Positions 23,101 to 31,216 of a stretch of DNA of 64,000 nucleotides are shown one piece after another. A program made the translations under genes and the position numbers. The DNA comes from Cyprinodon diabolis (Eukaryota > Chordata > Actinopteri > Cyprinodontiformes > Cyprinodontidae). How positions within the stretch are numbered: position 1 is the first letter of the stretch; each line of letters opens with the position of its first letter. Below the pieces are notes generated by a model. The model made no database searches. It was not told where the DNA came from and saw only the letters and a list, made by a program, of their open reading frames with translations. Location of the stretch: the NCBI GenBank assembly GCA_030533445.1, contig CM060064.1:3906916-3970915 (forward strand), written 5' to 3'.

Positions 23101-23657
23101 GGAGATTAAATTAAATGTAAAAAAGAAAACCAGGTTTTATTCCTCATCATTTCAACTGTTTGCCATTTTACACAGTCTACATTTATCATAGATTTCCTAC
23201 ATAAAGTTGGTCCAATATCTGGACCCTGCGTGTTTCATTTAATCATTATATATTAACTAAGGAGATTTAAATAAATTAGTTAGGTTCTGGCATCCAAACA
23301 GCTAAACATCGGCTCCCTTTGAAGACAGAAGGACAGGTTTTAATTTAAAGTTGGCCATGAGGCCCCAAACATTTCCACTGGAATCCTAACAGGCTGCCCA
23401 CGTGCTCAGCAACACGAGGGGCCCCTAGACTTTACTTTACCGATATAAACAGAATAAAAACGATTAAAAAACGTATTCAATGGTATTCAAATCCCAGCGC
23501 GAAGCTAGGGTCACTATGCCGCGACTTATTTTCACCATTAAACACTTTTCACCATGTTTAGGGGGGCTGCCTGGTAGGCCGTCATGTCTGCAGCCAAACA
23601 GCCTGAACACCGTGAGACTAGAGCGGCCTCGCGCGCTGCTACTTTACCTGGTTTCAT
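14102..23657 (-). CDS. fbl: Fibrillarin, rRNA 2'-O-methyltransferase
   Basis: Fibrillarin is the SAM-dependent methyltransferase of box C/D snoRNPs in the nucleolus, methylating rRNA 2'-hydroxyls; it also methylates a histone H2A glutamine. Nine coding exons (minus): 23657-23648, 21412-21317, 21201-21055, 19623-19529, 19455-19285, 16825-16693, 16532-16420, 14439-14294, 14126-14102. All junctions are GT-AG; the sum is 936 nt, 311 aa plus TGA, close to the family's usual 320 or so. Residues 1-75 form the Gly/Arg-rich (GAR) domain. The methyltransferase follows, with LGAASGTT (156-163) as the SAM-binding loop, [10 protein letters not shown] in exon 6, FADVAQPDQ (224-232) and FVISIK in exon 7, and [10 protein letters not shown] in exon 8. 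The conserved Lys/Asp/Lys/His positions of the active site are all visible. Intron 4 is only 73 bp. Confidence 0.97.
14819..15430. mobile_element. ISL2EU-like element in fbl intron 7
   Basis: The left end has GTGTTGTCAGCTCAGCATAC then CGCGTCAGGCC. The right end is the reverse complement of nearly the same sequence (GCCTGACGCGGTATGCC then GAGCTGACACAACAC). The interior includes a SINE fragment (about 15014-15113, GTCCAGGGTAGACCCCGCC) and no ORF of note. The ends resemble the TCTGTCAGACCAGCATACC repeats of the family seen at 57345-58935, so I treat it as a diverged member. Confidence 0.6.
15432..15735 (-). mobile_element. RTE-like LINE C-terminal fragment
   Basis: The minus strand translates to [20 protein letters not shown], then a [14 protein letters not shown] segment and [12 protein letters not shown]. 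This is the same C-terminal LINE region as at 20165-20690 and 28256-28697. It lies in fbl intron 7 in the same orientation as fbl. Confidence 0.75.
16040..16265 (+). repeat. hAT-like AT-rich repeat, copy 1
   Basis: Shares an ordered set of blocks with 49060-49290: GGAGTTC..TATAGAG..GATTGACA, GCTCTCTCAGCTAAAGGC-like, TCTCTAATCCCCAGTTAATC and TTCAATAATTGATT. The repeated 'AATCGATTAA' theme near the right end is typical of hAT-derived MITEs in fish. It lies in fbl intron 7. Confidence 0.5.
17168..17540 (-). mobile_element. Penelope-like 3' fragment in fbl intron 5
   Basis: GGGGGTAACGAGG and ATCAGGAATCGTAAGG here match GGGGGTAACGAGG and ATCAGGAATTGTAAGG at about 47080. A second shared block, GAGCTGTAGCTGCGTGCAAC at about 17461, matches GCTGTAGCTGCGTGCAACGA at about 47265. 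Non-coding and diverged. Confidence 0.5.
17770..18085. mobile_element. Palindromic MITE in fbl intron 5
   Basis: Outer inverted repeats GTGTCGCTACCCGATCC (about 17786) and GGATCGGGTAGACAC (about 18061) bracket an inner hairpin at 17810-17857. The right half is related to about 51790-51960 in sacm1l intron 9 (GGATCGGGTAG, ACCATAATTA.ATT). Foldback structure with no ORF. Confidence 0.55.
17810..17857. repeat. Hairpin, about 22-bp arms
   Basis: Arms GGAACATGCTAAACATGG+TTTA and TAAACCATGTTTGGCATG+TCCC pair with two mismatches around a loop ATATGA. It sits inside the palindromic MITE, so it could fold into a miRNA-precursor-like hairpin if transcribed. Confidence 0.7.
18195..18946 (+). mobile_element. 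Harbinger-like MITE, copy 2, in fbl intron 5
   Basis: The left end TGCTACATCCAGACCGCACG and the right end, reverse complement of AGCAGAAGCAGC-type sequence ending GGTAGCA, match the element at 240-916. Internal blocks GCTCCGCCCAACGCGCATCA and CGCGTCAGAACTAAACTTGT are shared. The MADF-like part is too decayed to read. Confidence 0.7.
19835..20980 (+). mobile_element. Teleost LINE-tail repeat with nested RTE fragment
   Basis: Plus-strand copy of the long dispersed repeat whose minus copies are at 52618-53480 and 60640-61225. Blocks such as GGACATAGGGACCCC, CATCCTGGAGAGAAA and CATGGGAGCTGGCTCGGAGC (19850-20120) are followed after an insertion by CCCAGTCGGCCTCAGCAGAT (20707) and the 3' tail GTGAATTGGAGCTATAGAAA (20945). 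It is in fbl intron 3, antisense to fbl. Confidence 0.7.
20165..20690 (+). mobile_element. RTE-like LINE 3' end inside fbl intron 3
   Basis: Encodes, with frameshifts, [15 protein letters not shown], then [35 protein letters not shown] and a terminal [12 protein letters not shown]. It ends GATAAGGGGAAGAAGAAGGA+TGG, the usual 3' end of this LINE. A G-run at about 20501-20509 marks one frameshift. It is inserted in the repeat above and antisense to fbl. Confidence 0.8.
21055..21412 (-). CDS. fbl: fbl exons 2-3: GAR domain
   Basis: Exon 2 (21412-21317) and exon 3 (21201-21055), split by a 115-bp intron, encode the Gly/Arg-rich low-complexity domain (RGG and GGF repeats) that drives nucleolar phase separation and is a substrate of arginine methylation. 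Exon 3 ends with VLIEPHRHE, the first conserved motif of the folded part. Both introns are phase 1, so the exons can vary in length without breaking frame. The GAR is somewhat shorter than in mammals. Confidence 0.93.
21895..22135. repeat. Dispersed repeat, LINE-tail-like
   Basis: AATCCCTTTATTGTCCCACA, AATGGAGAAATTGTAGTG and a following A/T-rich TAAATAAAAATAG run resemble a frequent teleost repeat ('CTTTATTGTCCC'). No ORF. It lies in fbl intron 1. Confidence 0.4.
22310..22622. mobile_element. ISL2EU-like MITE in fbl intron 1
   Basis: Both arms are present: a left arm with TATCCCTTTAGTTTTGGATG and a right arm with CGTACAAAACTAAAGGGATA, then TTGATTATAGGTATGCTGGT and CTGACAGAACA. The shared core CCCATTGAGGTAGTTTAAAG is at about 22520. 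The right end abuts the SINE at 22623. Confidence 0.7.
22623..22850 (+). mobile_element. tRNA-derived SINE
   Basis: A head with pol III-like boxes (GATTGGTTAGGGCACAG and GGTTCTGAGTTTGATCCC) leads into a body GGGTCTCTGAGCAAAGACCC, CCTGCTCC..GGGC and CCCACTGCTCCCCAAGGGGA. The reverse-orientation relative is at 50815-51000. In fbl intron 1, antisense to fbl. Confidence 0.7.
23648..23657 (-). CDS. fbl: fbl exon 1 coding part
   Basis: ATGAAACCAG followed by GTAAAG: only ten coding bases (M-K-P plus the first base of Gly), as in other vertebrate fibrillarin genes, where translation starts MKPG. The start is fixed by this conserved tetrapeptide and by frame agreement with all eight later exons. Upstream, about 110 bp away, is the LINE-tail fragment at 23765-23865. 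Confidence 0.9.
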
Positions 23658-23764
23658 GTTAGCTGAAGATTAGCGACCAAGCGACGGACTGGAAACTTCT
23701 CCTGATGCCGCTTCAATTCTACCTCCAACACTCAAAGAAACACGTGTGGAGCTCCTGAAAGGAA

Positions 23765-23865
23765 GGACTTCTTCTTCTACTGCCTCTTCTTCTTCTACTG
23801 TTTGTTTTAGCGGCTGTTGAGCAAACAGCGTAATGGCGATTTACCGCCACCTACTGATAAGGGGT
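23765..23865 (-). mobile_element. RNase-H-LINE 3' end at the fbl promoter
   Basis: On the minus strand the order is TCAGTAGGTGGCGGTAAATC, a TTTGCTCAACAGCCGCTAAA block and a GAAGAAGAAGAGG tail. This is the same plan as the 3' ends of the I/Nimb-type LINEs at 29393, 30678, 34143 and 37938 (GGTGGCRGTAATGCACC, GTTTGCAA, then A/G-rich tail). It points toward the fbl start codon about 110 bp away. A shorter relative lies at 24667-24722. Confidence 0.65.
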
Positions 23866-23911
23866 GGGTAACGAATGTCGCCTAAGAAAACAGGAAAGAG
23901 AAGAGAAGGGA

Positions 23912-24021
23912 ATGGAAGAGAAGAGAAGAGAAGAGAAGAGAAGAGAAGAGAAGAGAAGAGAAGAGAAGAGAAGAGAAGAGAAGAGAAGAGAAGAGAAGAG
24001 AAGAGAAGAGAAGAGAAGAGA
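23912..24021. repeat. (AGAAG)n microsatellite
   Basis: About 110 bp of an uninterrupted pentanucleotide AGAAG (about 22 units), preceded by imperfect units from about 23891. One strand is pure purine. The long frames it produces on both strands (EKRRE, SSLLF repeats) are low-complexity and not genes. Confidence 0.97.
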
Positions 24022-24049
24022 GACATATGTTCCTGGCCTGATCCTGGAT

Positions 24050-24424
24050 CCTTGCTTCCCTGAGCAAAGCAGACCATTGTCTGTGGCTCTTCAGCCTGGA
24101 CCCACAGAGATTGGTTTCGATCTGGTGATCTTACACGGCACCATCGCCACAAACTCATTTGGTCATTAATTGGGTGTTTTAAACCAGTGTCCTTTCTGTT
24201 GTCTGTCTGAAAATGTGTTCCATGTTTTTATGGAATGCACAAGACTAAAGGCCATTTTTAGCCTTTTAATTCATGTTTTTAGTGTTTTTGGGAAGGTTTT
24301 TACAAATGCTCTATTTAAAGGAGGAGTTTTCAAGAACAGAAGAAACAAGCTAAAGGCCCGACTTTTACATTTTATAATCTGTGAAGCAGAGATGGATGTT
24401 TATCTGTCCTGCAGAGCAGGAGCG
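24050..24424 (+). mobile_element. Tx1/L1-type LINE C-terminal fragment
   Basis: Encodes WRLLHG-like text (LVILHGTIATNSFGH) followed by [20 protein letters not shown] and later FKNRRNKLKARLLHFII. CPFC...H...C is the C-terminal zinc-knuckle signature of Tx1/L1-clade reverse transcriptase ORFs. An inverted copy, near identical over about 230 bp, lies at 39870-40235. Confidence 0.75.
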
Positions 24425-24655
24425 GATTTAGGAAATTTGGGGCCCTAGGCAAAGACAGGCAGGAGGCCCTCTGAATGGAGAAGTCAACACATGAAACAGA
24501 CCCATTCTACAGATACAGACATTTTAATAGAATAGACATCCATTCTTTGTTCTAGGTTTTGTCCCTCTCTTCTTGTCCCTTTTTCTTGTTGTTTTCCCTC
24601 TATGTTTTGTTCTCAGCTGACTTTTCATGCTGTCTCAAAAGGAATGAAAGACCCA
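24425..24655 (+). repeat. Dispersed repeat with GGGGCCCTAGGC, copy 2
   Basis: Second copy of the module at 10255-10475: AGCGGATTTAGGAAATTTGG, GGGGCCCTAGGCAAAGACAG, AACAGACCCATTCTACAG, TAATAGAATAGACATCC and CTGACTTTTCATGCTGTCTC. Probably the end of a hAT-like element. Confidence 0.65.
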
Positions 24656-24722
24656 AATCCCAAAAATCTTCTTCTTCTTACTGTTTATTTTAGCAGCGGT
24701 TGAGCAAAAGGCTTAATGGTGT

Positions 24723-24995
24723 GTGAGGGATTTCCTTCAAGTCATAAGTCGATGCAATCAGCTGGTTTTCCAAACCAATCTGACTGGATGATCTTGGTGA
24801 ACTGGAAAGTGCCTTGAGATGATGTGTTGTGAATTGGCGCTATAGAAATAAAGTGAATTGAAATCAATCATAGCACTGAAACAGCTCTAGTTAAAGTCAC
24901 TAATGATATTCTCATGGCCTCAGATAATGGACTTTTATCTGTACTTGTCCTGTTAGATCTCAGTGCTGCATTTGATCCAGTTGATTCTAAGTGAA
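24723..24995 (+). mobile_element. LINE tail plus L2-type RT fragment
   Basis: 24723-24862 is a 3' tail (GTGCCTTGAGATGATGTGTT, TTGGCGCTATAGAAATAAAG). Directly after it a short frame reads [18 protein letters not shown] then [13 protein letters not shown], the catalytic LSAAFDTVDH region of L2/Rex1-clade reverse transcriptases. Two pieces of related LINEs are joined. Confidence 0.65.
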
Positions 24996-26101
24996 GGCCA
25001 CATGTGAAGTTCTGACATCTGCATATACTCCACCTATACATATGTGTGATTTGGTCAGTAGAATATCTCTATATTAATGTAGCGGCACACAAAATTGTTG
25101 CAAATACAGTTGCCCTTGCAAAACACTTTTCACCCTCTTTACAGGTCTGCTCTGCTTTGCACAAACCTTTTGAAGATCGGGTAACAGAGTAATCCATAAA
25201 AAATCTATATTATGCTTCTTTTTGCATCTAAGTGCATTATATATTATAATTACAAATAAAATAATGACTGAGGTCATGTTGTTTCTTAATTTATTTTTGT
25301 TATAAATTTATTTCCTGTCCGTCCAGTTGTTGGTTGTAGTGAGACTATTGTGTACCTGGAGAGCACCATTAAAATAAACAAGAAGGCGATAAGGACTACA
25401 ATGGATAGAGGAAGCAAGACCGGATAGAGTAGTTTTTGGTAGTGATTCTTTGGCAGCCCTTCACAGTATCCAAAATATAAAATCAGAGAGAGAAGATCTG
25501 TTATTTAAAATTCATCAAAGTTTGTTAAGAACACAAAAACTTTATATTAATGTAACATTTTATTGGATTCCGGCTCATGTAGGAATAAATGGAAATGAAA
25601 GAGAAGATCAAATAGCTAAAAAGTCAGAAGAAATAATATTATAAACATACCTTATGGGAAAGGAGAAATTAAGACAACAATCAAAATAAAAAATCATAAT
25701 AAAGAAAAAATGTTAGGATAGACAGAACATGGATAAAAGTGGAAGAAATTATTATGGTGTGCAGAAATCTATTAATGCCAAGGGTGTGATTAGAAAGAAT
25801 CAAAGAAAGGAAACTATTTTGACACGGTTTGATCATAGTGGGTTAAATAAAACATTACTTTTATTAAGGAAAAGTGAAAGAGATGAGTGTAGAATGTAAA
25901 GTAATAGAAAATGTAGAACATATATTACTAAATTGTAGGAAATATGATGAAGATTAAAGCAAAAGACAAGAAAATAGGAAGGGAGTGGAATCTGGAAGGA
26001 TTAATAAAAAACAACAGGAGAGGAGATAAAGAAAATACAGAAAGCTGTTATAAAGTAACTTAAGAATATACACTATGTTCAAAAGTTTAGGGTCACTTTG
26101 A

Positions 26102-27300
26102 AATAGACTATCCTCTCTTGGCATCTCTCACATCCCTCTTGACTGGTTCCGCTCATATCTCTCCAACCGCACTCAGTTTATTCAGCTCAAATCACTTCAC
26201 TTCACACCCTTCCCCTGTCACTTCTGGCGTTCCTCAAGGCTCAGTTCTTGGCCCCCTCCTCTTCATCACTTACCTTCTTCCCCTTGGTAGTATTACTGTT
26301 ATGCGGATGACACCCAGTTTTATTTATCCAGTAAACCCACTTCCTCACTCCCCCCCTTGTCCCTTACTAACTGCCTACTTGAAATTAAAGACTGTTTCAC
26401 CTCAAACTTCCTTAAACTAAACAGTGATAAAACAGAACTCCTCCTCGTTGCCACTAAATCCACCCTATCAAAAATCAAAAGTTTCTCACTACCCATTGAC
26501 AACTCCTTAGTCTCCCCCTCCCCTCAGGTCAAAAGTCTGGGTGTCATCCTCGACTCCTCCCTCTCCTTTCAGTCTCACATAAATACAATTACCAGGTCTG
26601 CATACTTCCACCTTCGCAACATTAACCGTCTCCGTTCCTCCCTCACCACTCATACTGCCTCTGTCCTTATCCACAGTCTCATCACCTCCCATATTGATTA
26701 TTGCAATTCTCTTCTTTTTGGCCTCCCTCATAAATCTCTCCATAAACTTCAACTTCTTCAGAACTCAGCTGCTCGTGTCATCACCAGAACCCCCTCCTTC
26801 CATCATATTTCCCCTGTTCTTCACCAACTCCATTGGCTCCCAGTTCAATTCAGAATTCAATTTAAAATCCTTCTCTATACTTTTAAAGCCATCCATAACC
26901 TTGCTCCTCCATATCTGTCAGACCTCCTTCACATTGCCACCTCCTCCCGCTCCCTTAGATCCTCCTCCTCCATCCACCTCACTGTACCCCCAGCTCGACT
27001 TGTCACCATGGGGAGCAGAGCCTTCAGCCGCTCTGCACCCCAGCTCTGGAACTCACTTCCTCCCGACCTCCGCAGTATTGACTCTCTCCCCTTATTCAAA
27101 GCCAGACTCAAAACTCATCTGTTCCAACTTGCTTATCTGTGAATATACTGCTCTTTTCCCTATCCATGATTGTTTTTTGTTTTTATGTTCCTGTATCTGT
27201 ATTTTGTGTTTTCATCTCTTTTTATTTATTTTTTGTATTATTTGTAAAGTGACCTTGAGTGTCAAGAAAGGCGCTGTTAAATAAAATGTATTATTATTAT
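26102..27300 (+). mobile_element. L2-clade LINE 3' portion nested in Tc1
   Basis: Encodes the RT C-terminal half: VTSGVPQGSVLGPLLF, a damaged FADD stretch, then the frame 26357-27142 with [63 protein letters not shown] and [20 protein letters not shown]. It ends with GTAAAGTGACCTTGAGTGTC, GGCGCTGTTAAATAAAATG and an ATT repeat tail. Flanking AAAT may be the target duplication. Confidence 0.88.
26357..27142 (+). pseudogene. L2 LINE reverse-transcriptase C-terminal ORF
   Basis: A 261-residue open frame covering the region after the RT catalytic core of L2-clade ORF2 (see the enclosing element). The catalytic Y/FADD box is upstream in another frame, so the protein would be inactive. Its openness suggests a fairly recent insertion compared with the Tc1 around it. 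Confidence 0.75.
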
Positions 27301-28255
27301 TATAAATGTCGTTATTTTTGAAGGTAAAGCACTGTACTTTTCAATGAAGATAACTTTAAACTAGTCTTAACTTTAAAGAAATACACTCTATACATTGCTA
27401 ATGTGGTAAATGACTATTCTAGCTGCAAATGTCTGGTTTTTGGTGCAATATCTACATAGGTGTATAGAGAACCATTTCCAGCAACTATCACTCCAGTGTT
27501 CTAATGGTACAATGTCTTTGCTCATTGGCTCAGAAGGCTAATTGATGATTAGAAAACCCTTGTGCAATCATGTTCACACAACTGAAAACAGTTTAGCTCG
27601 TTACAGAAGCTATAAAACTGACCTTCCTTTGAGCAGATTGAGTTTCTGGAGCATCCCATTTGTGTGGTTAATTAAACGGTCTATTTTTGTTCTTAGAAAT
27701 GAAGGCTATTCCATGCGAGAAATTGCTAAGGAATTTAAGATTTCCTACAACGGTGTGTACTACTCCCTTCAGAGGACAGCACAAACAGGCTCTAACCAGA
27801 GTAGAAAAAGAAGTGGGAGGCCGCGTTGCACAACTGAGCAAGAAGATAAGTACATTAGAGTCTCTAGTTTGAGAAACAGATGCCTCACAGGTCCCCAACT
27901 GGCATCTTCATTAAATAATACTCGCAAAACACCAGTGACAGCATCTACAGTGAAGAGGCGGCTGTGAGATTCTGGGCTTCAGGGCAGAGTGGCAAAGAAA
28001 AAGCCATATCTGAGACTGGCCAATAAAAGAAAAAGATTAAGATTGGCAAAAGAACACAGACATTGGACAGAGGAAGACTGGAAAAAAGTGTTGTGGACGG
28101 ATGAATCTAAGTTTGAGGTGTTTGCATCACAAAGAAGAACATTTGTGAGACGCAAAACAAATGAAAAGATGCTCGAAGAATGCCTGACGCCATCTGTTAG
28201 GCATGGTGGAGGTAATGTGATGGTCCGGGGTTGCTTTGCTGCTGCTAAGGTGGGA

Positions 28256-28697
28256 GATTTCGTACTCGTCGTCATACTCGTCGTCTCCCGCTTTTTCTGG
28301 AATCGGGTCGTGGGGGCAACAGACTAAGCAGAGACTCCCAGACTTCCCTCTCCGCTGACACCTCCTCCAGCTCTGTTGGGGGAAGCCCTAGGTGCTCCCA
28401 GGCCAACCGAGAGACATAGTGTCCTGGGTCGTCCCCTGGGCCTCCTCCCGGTGGGACGTGCCTGGAACACCTCCCGAGGGAAGAGTCCAGGGGGTATCTG
28501 AAAAAGATGTCCGAGCCACTTCAACTGACTCCTCTTGATGTGGAGGAGAACCGGCTCTACACTGAGCCTCTCCCGAATGACCGAGCTCCTCACACTATCT
28601 CTAAGGGAGAGCCCAGCCACCCTGCGGAGAAAGCTCATTTCAGCCGCTTGTATCCGGGATCTCGTTCTTTCGGTCATGATCCAGATTTCATGACACT
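28256..28697 (-). mobile_element. RTE-like LINE fragment nested in Tc1
   Basis: On the minus strand: EIWIMTERTRSRIQAAEMSF, LRRVAGLSLRDSVRSSVI, then LGHLFQIPPGLFPREVFQAR and PTGRRPRGRPRT. It interrupts the Tc1 transposase between the first Asp motif and the second, and carries the tandem CGTCGTCATACTCGTCGTC stretch at its left end. Confidence 0.8.
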
Positions 28698-29465
28698 CCA
28701 TTTTGCAACGCCATGCCATACCCAGTGGACAGCGCTTGATTGGAGCCAATTTAATCATACAACAGGACAATGACCCTAAACACACCTCCACATTGAGCAA
28801 GAACCATTTAGAGCAGAAGGAGACAGCTGTTATTCTATGGGTAATGGAGTGGCCAGCGCAGTCACCAGATCTGAACCCCATTGAGCTGTTGTGGGAGCAG
28901 CTTGACTGTATGGGACGCAAGAAGTGCCCATCCAACCAATCCAACTTGTGGGATTGGTGGCAGATTACCTCAACAAATTAACAGCTAGAATGTCAAAGGT
29001 CTGCAATGCTGTAACTGCTGCATATGAAGGATTCTTTGACAAAAGCAAAGTTTGATGTAAAAAAAAATCTTATTTTAAATACAAATCATTATTTCTACCT
29101 TGTCAATGTCTTGGCTCTATTTTCTATTCATTTCACAACGTATGGTGGTGAATAAGTGTGACTTTTCAGGAAAACACAAAATTGTCTGGGTGACTTTTGA
29201 ATGGCAGTGTATATACAACAAGATTTAAAAATATGTATGTATATATACACCTAAATAGAGAGAGAGGGATTGATATTGTAGTATAGAGATTGTGTATATA
29301 GATATAGATATGGGTATATGTATGTATATATGTATGCGTATGTGTGTATGTACGTATATAAAATCATCACATTGATATGGCTCATGCTAGCAGGTGGCGT
29401 TATGCACCTAAAAGTCAAGGTTGCAATCTGCTATTAAACTAATAGAAGTAGAAGAAGAAGAAAAG

Positions 29466-30728
29466 GAGGACACAATTAAAAGTAATGGTGAAGAAAACCC
29501 AGCAACAAGCATAATAAAGAACTTCTGGGAATATTCCAAATTTAGAAGGAAGAACTTCGGCTGGACAGGAAACAAATAGGCTAAAATATATGAGTTAGAT
29601 GATAAGACATTCTCTAAAAATAACCCAATCAGTGCTGAGCCACCCTGGCTGTTTCCTGAAACAAAAGTTTACTTGAAAATACATGAAATGAAAAGAGAAT
29701 GGAAACATAATGAAGTTGGGTTAAAACTAGCTTGTATATTATACAATTGTATTCTAGTTATTTAAAATTTTACACGGATGGTTCAAAAAATTCAAATGGA
29801 AGTATAGGAATAGGGGTATTCTCTCCTGAGTTTGATATATGCATCTGTAAAAGATTAACGTACCTTCTGTCTGTATACACAAAATAATAGTTCAGTGGGT
29901 GGAGGAGGTCAGGTGATGAGACTGTGGATAAGGACAGAGGCAGTATGAGTGGTGAGGGAGGAACGGAGACGGTGAATGTTGCGAAGGTGGTTGTATGCAC
30001 AGATTCTAAAGCTAAAATAGAAAGCATTCACTCAGAGGGAAACTATAGGAAAGTCTGTCTTAGAAATTCATCAGAGTTTATTCAGATCACTTAGATATGG
30101 AATAGATGTTGAGTTGTGTTGGTAAGAGCAGCACATGAAGGGGTGAGAGGAAATGAAACAGCAGATAATCTGGCTAAAAAGGCTTCTGGAAATAGATTAC
30201 GGTTCAGATTCCATTTGGAATCAAAATGTCATTAAAAAGAAAGAAACAGAAAGATGGCAAAAATATGGGCTGAGGATGAGAAAGGAAAATTATGTAGGGT
30301 TAAAAAATCTGTACTATTTAAAAAATATGGAGAAAGAAGCAGAAAGAAAGAGATCATCTCCACTAGACTAAGAACTGGACACACCTACTGAAATGAGTTT
30401 TTGTTTATACTAGGGAGGAGAAATAAGGATTTATGTGAGGGTTATGCAGAAAAAGAAAATGTTGATCATGTTTTGATGAATTGCTCTAAATATGCAAGAA
30501 GATGAGTGAAGTAATTAGGAAGAAATGGAGAGAATGGAGTATTAAAGGAATTTTAGGGACAGATGGAGATAGGGAGGAAAATGGAGTCATTGATAAAGCA
30601 TTATTTTTATTTTTACATAACACAAAATTAAAAAATAGAATAAAGTAGGTGGAAACTTAAGGCTAAACAGCCTTGTACAGTAGGTGGCGGTATGCATCTA
30701 TAATTTGTTTGCAATCCACCAATCAAAT
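29466..30728 (+). mobile_element. I/Nimb-type LINE copy B (3' part)
   Basis: A linker between RT and RNase H (ISAEPPWLFPETKVYLKIHE), the RNase H start FYTDGSKNSNGSIGIGVFSP, and its end GVRGNETADNLAKKASG are all recognisable though frameshifted. A reverse L2 fragment (about 29900-29990, ACTGTGGATAAGGACAGAGG) is inserted. The 3' end has ACAGTAGGTGGCGGTATGC and TTTGTTTGCAATCCACC near 30677-30715. Confidence 0.75.
29900..29995 (-). mobile_element. Small L2 fragment inside LINE B
   Basis: The minus strand matches about 26600-26690 of the L2 copy in this window ([14 protein letters not shown] / [10 protein letters not shown] region, read here in diverged form). About 90 bp only. Confidence 0.65.
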
Positions 30729-30928
30729 GAAAGAATCCCTCCCTGGATCATACCTGAAACTACAGTGGAAAAGAAAAAGGAAGGCAGGAATATTTTAATA
30801 GTTATTATGGTTATATTCAAATATATACAGATGCATCTAAAGGTGTGACTAAAAGGTGAGGTATTGCATTTTATGTTCCATATTTCAATATCAAAATAAA
30901 TAGGAGAATAAATAATGAATTATCAGTA

Positions 30929-31130
30929 CAGGTGCTGGTCATAAAATTAGAATATCATGAAAAAGTAGATTGATTTCAGTAATTCCATTTAAAAAGTGAA
31001 ACTTGTATATTATATTCATACATTACATACAAACTCATATATTTCAGATGTTTATTTTGTTTAATTTTGATGATTACAAATGACAACAAATGAAAATCTC
31101 AAATTCATCATATCAGAAAATTAGAATATT
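30929..31130 (+). repeat. Left terminal inverted repeat of the young Tc1
   Basis: 202 bp, reverse complement of 32339-32540 without visible mismatch. Contains the sub-repeat AAATTAGAATAT near both its outer and inner ends, in the manner of IR/DR-type Tc1 elements with two transposase sites per end. Confidence 0.92.
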
Positions 31131-31216
31131 ACTGAAGACCAATAAAAACAAAGGATTTATAGAAATGTTGGCCAACTGAAAAGTATGAACATGAAAAGTA
31201 TGAGCATGTACAGCAC

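Larger units (their letters stand above)
26071..29209 (+). mobile_element. Decayed Tc1/mariner transposon
   Basis: Ends CACTATGTTCAAAAGTTTAG (left) and TGACTTTTGAATGGCAGTG (right), flanked by TA (26069-26070 and 29210-29211). Transposase pieces lie in two blocks: 27630-28256 (VLRNEGYSMREIAKEFKISY, KVLWTDESKFEVF) and 28697-29000 (LIIQQDNDPKHTS, SPDLNPIELLWEQLDCMG), so the DDE residues can still be traced. Stops and two insertions (L2, RTE) break it. It sits in LINE copy A. Confidence 0.85.
25392..29465 (+). mobile_element. I/Nimb-type LINE copy A, interrupted by Tc1
   Basis: 25430-25640 encodes an RNase H remnant: SDSLAALHSIQN, then FYWIPAHVGINGNEREDQIA. After the Tc1 (26071-29209) the element resumes and ends near 29465 with CAGGTGGCGTTATGCACC and a GAAGTAGAAGAAGAAG tail. 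LINEs with a C-terminal RNase H belong to the I group, and in teleosts this is typical of Nimb. Copies B, C and D follow on the same strand. Confidence 0.75.

Noticed and set aside
23841..24169. Long frames on both strands (EKRRE and SSLLF repeats)
   Set aside because: They are translations of the AGAAG microsatellite and have no coding evidence.
28324..28944. A 206-residue minus-strand ORF as a fusion gene
   Set aside because: It is a chance run through Tc1 antisense sequence into the RTE fragment.
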